Source: Hyparrhenia diplandra (taxonomy: Eukaryota > Streptophyta > Magnoliopsida > Poales > Poaceae). From it: a stretch of 64,000 bases of DNA. Each line of letters begins with the position of its first letter. The stretch's first letter is position 1. The stretch lies in NCBI GenBank assembly GCA_015847255.1, contig JADLZK010007786.1:1-64000 (forward strand), in the 5' to 3' direction. This document shows positions 58,201 through 64,000 of this stretch, piece after piece. Made by a program: the position numbers and the translations under genes. The notes under the pieces were generated by a model. That model worked only from the letters and a program-made list of their open reading frames with translations, was not told the origin of the DNA and did no database searches.

Positions 58201-58793
58201 CAATATATAAATTGGTCTGGAAAACAATAGAGCGCCGGGGATCAAATTCTTTGCCTGGTTAGTTCTGGTGGATCGCCTAAATACGAAAGATATGCTTAGA
58301 AGAAGGCATCTAAGTATACAGGACGAACACTATGTGTTATGTGCAACAATGGGTAGAAGAAAATATTGAGTACTTGTTTTTCTCATGCCCTTTTGCGCTG
58401 CAATGCCTGTCCACGATCAACTACAATTGGGATGTGTCGATCCCACTCCTAGACAGGTTTGTGAAAGAAAAGAGATTCAGGGGCTGCCCTTCTTCATGGA
58501 AGCCGCACTCATAGACATAGTCATACATGCTTGGGAGCTTTGTAAGCTGCAAAATGATAAGTTTTTCCACAAGGAAGATCCTAAGCTTGCGCTTTGGCTA
58601 GCGAATTTCAAAAGCAATGTTGTACTCAGTCGGTTAGGTTCAACTGTTCAAGGCTGACCTGAGGTCATCATTTTTGCTTCTGGCTTGACGTTTTTAGTTA
58701 ATCAGTTTTGCAAACTCTTTGTGGCCCTTTTAAATTTTCAATTCAAATCCAGTGTGGGGATCTCCCCCCACAGTATTTTTGCGCCAAAAAAAA
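58201..58793 (+). mobile_element. 5'-truncated LINE in MAPKKK intron 1
   Basis: The plus-strand insertion encodes the zinc-binding C-terminal part of a plant LINE (KFFAWLVLVDRLNTKDMLRR, later IDIVIHAWELCKLQNDKFFH), with stops, then a 3' untranslated region and nine A residues. AGTGAAGGCAACC flanks it at 58,188-58,200 and 58,794-58,806, a 13-base target duplication typical of target-primed reverse transcription. Only 593 bp were inserted. Confidence 0.9.
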
Positions 58794-59837
58794 AGTGAAG
58801 GCAACCATCTATAATGTGCATGGCCGAAAAAGTAAAGAACAAATGCTGTATGGCTTCATCCAGGGCAACATTTGAGTATGTTGTTGTTAAAAGCTGAATA
58901 TTCATTATCCAAGATAGTATTTGACCAAAAAGAACGCAGAAGCACCCCGGAGGGGGGGGGCGGTGGGTGGGCTAGAGAGAAGATCCTAACCTCATTCTGG
59001 ATTTAAACAAATTACTTGTTATAAAAGAACAGAAAATCCTTTCTAAAAAAAGAACAGAAAAGAATCAAGCAATTATCGAATTATTCTGTGTTCACCAGAA
59101 ACCATGGGTGCAACAATTTGGAACACTGATGTCATTCTCCCATTTAACTAATTGAATTACTACGAGGCAGTACTTTTCTTCTTAGCATATAGAAATGGAG
59201 CCAATAAGCTCCAATCAGCTACAGAATCACTTCTGTAAAAGCCAGCTTAACCGAGCCTTATGTTAACGTATGGACAGGCATAGCATATTAAATTGATGAT
59301 CCAAAGCATCTAAACAGCACGGGAGCAAGTGAATTTTTTTTAAGAGTACTTACTCAGTGATGCCCTCATAGACCGTACCAAAAGAACCACTACCCAGGAG
59401 CAGCCCTCGTCTCCATGATCGGATCTTCCTCCTAAACCTCCCATTTGGTGAGTAGCTTGAAGTCTCGCCACCTTTCGGCGACGATAGCGAAGAAGTAGCA
59501 GTCCAGTACCCGGAGGACTTCCCATCGCCCCCCGATACTGAGGTTTTCTGACACTGCATCCTCCTCCTCGTCATTGGTCCCGCAGACAACCGGCAGCGCC
59601 ATCGAGGGAGGCGGCGGCGGCCGCACGCCCTTGATTCCTCCGTCCCCAGCTGCCGCCCTGTTCTCATCTGGCCGGGTGAGAGCGGGCGTGGGGGGCTCAG
59701 GGCTGGGGAGCGCTTTGGACAGGAGCGCACGGCCTTGTACGCCTCCCACTTTCGGTAACGGGATGGCAAAGTCGCCGGGCCCAGATATGCCGATGCTTTG
59801 GCAGAGACGGTGGAGGTCCCGCCCCTCGCCGCTGTCA

Positions 59838-59963
59838 CCAATGCGAAGCCATTGTCGAGGCGAGGAGCAGGCCGCGGGGACGCAGCGGACAGCCCGGTGA
59901 AGCCGGCCGATCCAACTCCAATGGTGCTTCTAACGTGCTCGTTTGATGATGTTGTTCACATAC
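59838..59963 (-). other. Candidate exon linking kinase B to the MAPKKK
   Basis: An acceptor AATCCAG at 59,964 opens 42 codons (VCEQHHQTSTLEAPLELDRP and on) that run into the MAPKKK first-exon sequence before a stop at 59,837. Kinase B exon 5 ends in phase 0 at 60,036 with donor GAG|GTGTG, so splicing across the 72-base gap keeps this frame. The gap is short for an intron but feasible. A frame change near 59,830 is then needed to enter the MAPKKK frame. Confidence 0.4.
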
Positions 59964-60289
59964 CTGGATTTGAGAAATAAAATTACAGATAGTAATATCG
60001 TTAATCCGTGTATAGAAAGCAAAATATGATCACACCTCGTTTGTCGGTGACATAACCTCTTTTCGGCACTGAAATCTGAAGTCTCTCGCTCCGTGAAGCA
60101 TCTTGATAACTTGACTTGTTGTTGGTCTTTTCACCCGATCAAGTTTCACGCAGTCCAGACCGGTCTGAACACATCTTTTTTATTTGCTGGAGATCAATTT
60201 CTACTAATGTAGTATATCTCGGTGATTTTTGCAGCCTATCTCTCCACTTCTTTAGTATCTGGAAAATCACAAAATGTAACGTCATCTTT

Positions 60290-60425
60290 CTTATGACCTT
60301 TTTTTGGATGTAGTCGGATTCAACCAATCACATGTGTTGGGGTGGATTTGAGTGGGACCTGAACTTAATTCCACCCCCAACACATGTGTGAGGTGAGTCC
60401 GACAGCATCCAAATAAGGCCTAAAG
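60290..60425. mobile_element. Short MITE in kinase B intron 4
   Basis: Inverted ends: TTTTTTTGGATGTAGTCGG on the left, and TTATTTGGATGCTGTCGG on the reverse strand from the right. An inner pair ACATGTGTTGGGGTGGA / TCCACCCCCAACACATGT makes a near-perfect hairpin of about 135 bases. The target duplication is uncertain. Confidence 0.7.
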
Positions 60426-61005
60426 GAAGTGTTTCCGCCTTGAAAGCTGAAATTAATTTACTTACAAGCTCAATAAATTCCTGGGAAGATATTCTGGTCT
60501 CACTCTCATCTGGATAGTCCCTCTGCCCCGTCACTATCTCTATGATTATTACTCCCAAACTAAATATGTCCGACTTTGTTGAGATGAAACCTCTGTTTAT
60601 GTATTCTGGCGCCATGTAACCCCTGCATTGAAAATGGGTGTGTTAACTTTGAAGCCTTGAGACAGCTGTGAAGAAAATTCATTTTAGCAATCTCCAAAAC
60701 ACCAAGCTATATCAATAGCCATTTGACTCACAATGTTCCATCACGACTTATTGTGCAAGTCCGAAGTTTTTCCCTCACTAAAGAGTCTCGACAACCCAAA
60801 GTCCGCAATTTTAGGCACCATATTGTTGTCGAAAGCAATATGTTTGCAGGTTTTAGATCCATGTGAATAATGGGAGCATTAGGTTGCCATTCCACGTGGA
60901 GATAATGTAAGCCATAACAAATACCCTCGATTATTTTGTACCTTGTTTCCCAAGCAAGTCCAGCGGATTCATCTGCATTTGTAAGAAAGCATTATTGAAG
61001 TGTTA

Positions 61006-61288
61006 GGGTCTGATTGGTTACTCGCATTAGTATTGCATTGCACTAGAGGTTATACAGCATATCCTTAACCTGGAGAAGCCAATGCAATTTGATTTTGTCT
61101 GGGTAGGAAGCTGTAGTGATATGCATATGATTGGTTTCCTACGTAAGTGGCCAAACTATGTCTTAGGCTGGGCTTGCTTTGAGGATAGTGCTGCCTGCAT
61201 ATGTACTTGTGCAGGTAACCAAACAAGGACAAATTGCACTGCGGTGGCCTGGATAAGAGGTCATGCAGGTAACCAAACAACCCCTATA
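61006..61288. mobile_element. MITE in kinase B intron 2
   Basis: Left TAGGGTCTGATTGGTTAC and right GTAACCAAACAACCCCTA are terminal inverted repeats. The element is about 280 bp and non-coding. The phrase GCAGGTAACCAAACAA also occurs twice near the right end (61,214 and 61,266), an internal duplication. Confidence 0.7.
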
Positions 61289-61899
61289 TGATTGATAACT
61301 GGCCATACTGAAACCACAGGCTACAGTCTCAAATAATAGAAAATGAACAAGATATGACCATTTTGAATTGTTATACCTGAAAGATACTCACGAAGGTTTC
61401 CTTTAGGCATGTACTCCAAACAAAGCAACCTTTCCGATTTCTCAGCCCAAATGTATTTCCCATTGTATTCAACATATATATTCTCTGTATCGTAACAACA
61501 ACCTACAAGCATAACTATATTTGGGTGTTTAAGCCTCATAAGATGACATACTTCATTCTCAAATTGTTTATCCGTAACTTCAGGCATTGATGAATTACTC
61601 CTAAGCTTCTTCACAGCAATCATTTCACCACTTGGTAGCACTCCCTGTTTAAACTTTCTTCTTATTAAAAGAGGCACGATTTTCTTCATAGTCTGGTGAC
61701 ATATATTTGACATGTCCTAAATATGTGATTTAATCTTACCTTATATACTGTACCAAAACCACCTCCACCAAGTAGGCCCTCGTCAGAGAAGTTGTTTGTG
61801 ATGTTTCTCAAATATTTTAGGGGTAGAGTGCGTGGTCCTGAACTTCCGTATTCTAACATGCTCTCTAGGATCTCACAGCTGCTAAACCCATAGTCCATT

Positions 61900-63000
61900 T
61901 CCCTTTAATCAATAGTAGTTTCACATGATAACAAATATCTGTTTTTCTTCCCCAGTGTGCAGGGTGCCTTCAGTGCATGAAACTTCTGTATGAATGATTT
62001 CACTAAACCAAGAAAGCGGTATAAAAGAAGACGAATAAGTTGTCAAAATACACGATCGACAAGAAAGACAAATTGCTATAAAATCACTACCTATCTTTTT
62101 GACATCAACATAAAGCTACGCAACTTCAGTTGAGTATGTACTAAGCTCCCGGTAGCTCTTAAGTATTTCTGAAAAAACAAATTCATCATCAGGTAAATAG
62201 ATGAATACTAAGGAAAACTTGAAGTGCAGCACTCATCATAAATTTTGGCGTGAATCTGAAATGTGTTTGTAGCCATTGAATGATTTGTTGCTTTGATCTA
62301 GAAAGCAAATAACTGTGTTGGTGTTGAAAAAGAAACTAGCAGCCCAATAATATCAGAACCAACTAACTCTTTTCAGAGTACGAGCCAACTAATTTTTGGA
62401 TCTGAACAGCATACATGCTTCAAAGCCTGGACAGGCACAGACATGAAGCTTAAGGTCCAGAATCATTTTGTGGTAGACAAAAGGCCTTATCCCAGCTTTA
62501 TATTGAAAACTGTAAACGTAACTGTTTACGCTCGGGGTTACCAGCCTACAAGACGAGAGCACAGAAACAAGTTCCAACATCTCTTACACACAGTTTTTAG
62601 AAAACAACCCCTCACTGACTTCTAAGCAAAATAAGAACAAGCAAAATCATTTTGTTGAAGCTACAAGATGCTAAAACACTGTGATAGAAAAGTTTAAGAC
62701 TAACCTGGAGAAGACTTAATGCTGAGATGCTGCACCAGGAGAAGATGGACAAGCCGCCGTGAAAGCAATCAAGAAGAAAGATCCCAGCTTCCCTGAAAAT
62801 GGCCAAAAATTTAGGGTGAGCACTATGTGGTTGCTGTGTGACTTGTCAGTCGACATCAGCCAACCGAAGGGTAGGGATGGAAATTGAACATGGATATTTC
62901 ATTCCAAGTATATGGATGTAGATATTTATGGAAAATGAGATACTGGTGTGAAAAGTGAAATGACAAATGGTTGTAGTAGGTATGAGCACTTTTGCAATGG
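61900..63000. other. Upstream region of kinase B
   Basis: This would hold the kinase B promoter and leader. No clear TATA box next to a start could be chosen. Short open frames have no recognised similarity. Confidence 0.35.
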
Positions 63001-63011
63001 TTCGAAAAATA

Positions 63012-63300
63012 CTATTTTTTTAGATTACACAGCGCAGACACCTACGACATGCATACACACTCACCCCTACGAATACGCGTGCACAAATCCTATCTCTATG
63101 AGGGCCTTCAAGGACTGAGCCAAGTAGAAATGGAGATTCGAAGTCACCACAGGTCGTCATCGACAGCAACGCCGCTACCACTTAAAGCATAACGTTAGAA
63201 AATCCTGAAATAAATCCATAAAATGCGAGCACCCGTGCCAAGTCGAGGGCTTATCCGGGGAGGGACCTAACCAACTGATCTACGATCACTTACAAGTACT
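63012..63300 (-). mobile_element. tRNA-derived SINE, copy 2
   Basis: It shares with copy 1 the order GATTACACAG-like start, CACGCTTATGAATACACGTGC-like block (here CCTACGAATACGCGTGC), GAAGTCACCA and ACCACTTAA(T/A)GCATAACG. The head on the minus strand is more diverged and the tail is a seven-base A run. No perfect target duplication was found. Confidence 0.75.
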
Positions 63301-63324
63301 TTTGTTTTTAATTTTCTTACAATA

Positions 63325-63564
63325 CTCCCTCCGTCTCGAGAAAAAACATGCAACTATGGGTTACGTGCCGGATAAACTAGCTCGTGTTTGACCAAGTTTC
63401 TAGCAAATAGTACTCGTATTTGTTGCTCCAAATTATTTTATTATAAAAATATATATCATAAATAAATCCATAAAAATGCATATTTTTTATCTATAATTTA
63501 TCAAACTTGGTTGACTAAAACATGACACTATGCTAGAATTGCATGTTTTCTTAGACGGAGAGAG
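63325..63564. mobile_element. Stowaway-type MITE
   Basis: Ends CTCCCTCCGTCTCGAGAAAA and TTTTCTTAGACGGAGAGAG with a TA dinucleotide on each side (63,323-63,324 and 63,565-63,566), as expected for Stowaway (Tc1/mariner-derived) elements. The interior is AT-rich. Confidence 0.85.
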
Positions 63565-64000
63565 TATAACTAAGGAAGATTTTTTTATAAAGTTTAAATT
63601 ATATCCTTAAACGTATATATTGGACAATTGATAGTTGTATTTGCAATAGGTTCCTTTTTTTCTTTGTGACTTAACTAGGTTCCAAGTTCTGACGTTTAGC
63701 GGCGGTCAGATGACGCCGTACCTGTACGCGGCGCTGCGACAGGGCCTTCTGTGGGCGGACGACCAAGAGGAAGCGGACGCGGGGGTGGTTGACTAAAAAA
63801 CATGACACTATGCTAGAATTGCATGTTTTCTTGGACGGAGAGAGTATAACCAAGGAAGATTTTTTTATAAAGTTTAAATTATATCCTTAAGCGTATATAT
63901 TGGACAATTGATAGCTGTATTTGCAATAGGTTCCTTTTTCTTTGTGACTTAACTAGGTTCCAAGTTCTGACGTTTAGCGGCGGTCAGATGACGCCGTACC
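63509..64000. repeat. Tandem duplication, about 279 bp, open at window end
   Basis: The first unit starts with GGTTGACTAAAA at 63,509 and the second with the same 12 bases at 63,787. The units are nearly identical through GATGACGCCGTACC at the window end. Each contains the right end of the Stowaway MITE and about 225 bases of host DNA. The second unit is cut by the end of the window. Confidence 0.9.

Larger units (their letters stand above)
54136..59830 (-). pseudogene. MEKK1-type MAP kinase kinase kinase, frameshifted
   Basis: Eight kinase exons: first exon ending 59,354 (GPGDFAIPL, then NGRFRRKIRSWRRG and the loop GSGSFGTVYEG), 58,109-58,025 (EGLFFAVKEVNLFDQG), 57,670-57,608 (EIALLSQFEHENIVRYFG), 57,486-57,330 (ELVTQGSLAALIQKYRL), 57,112-57,037 (DIKCANIMVHANG, KLADFGLAKE), 56,937-56,878 (GTIYWMAPE), 54,556-54,449 (KTYGPAADIWSVGCTVLEML) and 54,312-54,136 (ALSNDARDFISQCVKP). 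All are GT-AG with matching phases. The family starts MAPK cascades in stress and immune signalling by phosphorylating MAPK kinases. The first exon switches frame at least twice, and a missing A in exon 4 shifts the HRD region. Otherwise the catalytic domain is complete. No family-typical N-terminus is seen upstream; instead kinase B abuts it. Copia and LINE insertions lie in introns. Confidence 0.85.
60036..61898 (-). pseudogene. Non-RD receptor-like cytoplasmic kinase B, frameshifted
   Basis: Five exons with GT-AG borders: 61,898-61,740 (start MDYGFSSCEILESM, loop GGGGFGTVYK), 61,644-61,377 (intact; GVLPSGEMIAVKKL with the lysine, LLCLEYMPKGNLREYLS), 60,972-60,732 (GICYGLHYLH, catalytic loop HMDLKPANIL), 60,622-60,466 (GYMAPEYINRGFISTKSDIF) and 60,258-60,036 (ILKKWRDRLQKSPRYTT, RPTTSQVIKMLHGARD). 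HMD in place of HRD makes it non-RD. Exon 3 has two extra bases, which shift DFG out of frame, and exon 5 has an extra A in an A run. Apart from these it is collinear with kinase A at 34-37 kb and shares its exon borders. There is no signal peptide, ectodomain or membrane segment. Confidence 0.8.

Noticed and set aside
1..64000. tRNA or rRNA genes
   Set aside because: No cloverleaf with intact A and B boxes or rRNA sequence was recognised; the only tRNA-like sequences are the heads of the two SINEs.

Overview
This is nuclear DNA from a grass (Poaceae). The evidence is the mixture of Stowaway-type MITEs, CACTA elements with ACCGAGGG-type subterminal repeats, short-LTR Copia elements and a tRNA-derived SINE, together with grass-expanded gene families: DUF4220/DUF594, non-RD receptor-like kinases, an Opaque2-group bZIP and a MEKK1-type MAPKKK. 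Introns are GT-AG. Roughly two thirds of the window is transposon-derived, and most protein-coding remnants carry single-base indels, many of them in homopolymer runs.

Layout. (1) 1-11.15 kb: a transposon block of CACTA-like character, with scattered ACCGAGGG/CCCTCGGT motifs, a 228-bp tandem repeat, a long inverted repeat (arms of about 450-490 bp), a captured CHX cation/H+ antiporter fragment and a nested TIR element. (2) 11.2-13.3 kb: a decayed DUF4220-DUF594 membrane-protein gene. (3) 13.5-17.5 kb: a likely solo LTR followed by Gypsy-like LTR sequence and an internal ORF. (4) 19.0-20.6 kb: a bZIP pseudogene. (5) 22.2-25.05 kb: a minus-strand Copia element with target duplications and a large internal deletion. 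(6) 25.4-29.7 kb: a possible multi-exon minus-strand gene, not identified. (7) 31.6-32.4 kb: a LINE reverse-transcriptase fragment split by a MITE. (8) 32.77-36.76 kb: kinase locus 1. (9) 37.4-47.3 kb: retroelement and DNA-transposon mosaic, including a well-bounded CACTA element with an AAC target duplication. (10) 48.3-49.26 kb: a possible small gene with a TATA box. (11) 50.8-53.8 kb: MITEs and a SINE with a 19-bp target duplication. (12) 54.1-61.9 kb: kinase locus 2. (13) 63.0-64 kb: a second SINE, a Stowaway MITE and a tandem duplication running off the window.

The most interesting observation is the repeated architecture of the two kinase loci. At each, a non-RD receptor-like cytoplasmic kinase of the same grass family (minus strand, five similarly placed exons) runs directly, with essentially no intergenic space, into a second kinase of a different family: a CRINKLY4-related kinase with DFG changed to GFG at locus 1, and a MEKK1-like MAPKKK at locus 2. 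At locus 1 a one-base change in a C run would make one continuous reading frame. At locus 2 the last receptor-kinase exon has a donor that can splice in phase to an acceptor opening into the MAPKKK first exon. This suggests two kinase-kinase fusions, an architecture known from grass tandem-kinase resistance proteins. As sequenced, both loci contain frameshifts or stops, so they are either relics or affected by homopolymer assembly errors; the sequence alone cannot decide.

The MAPKKK introns contain two datable insertions: a Copia element flanked by TTCCC and a 5'-truncated LINE flanked by a 13-bp target duplication.
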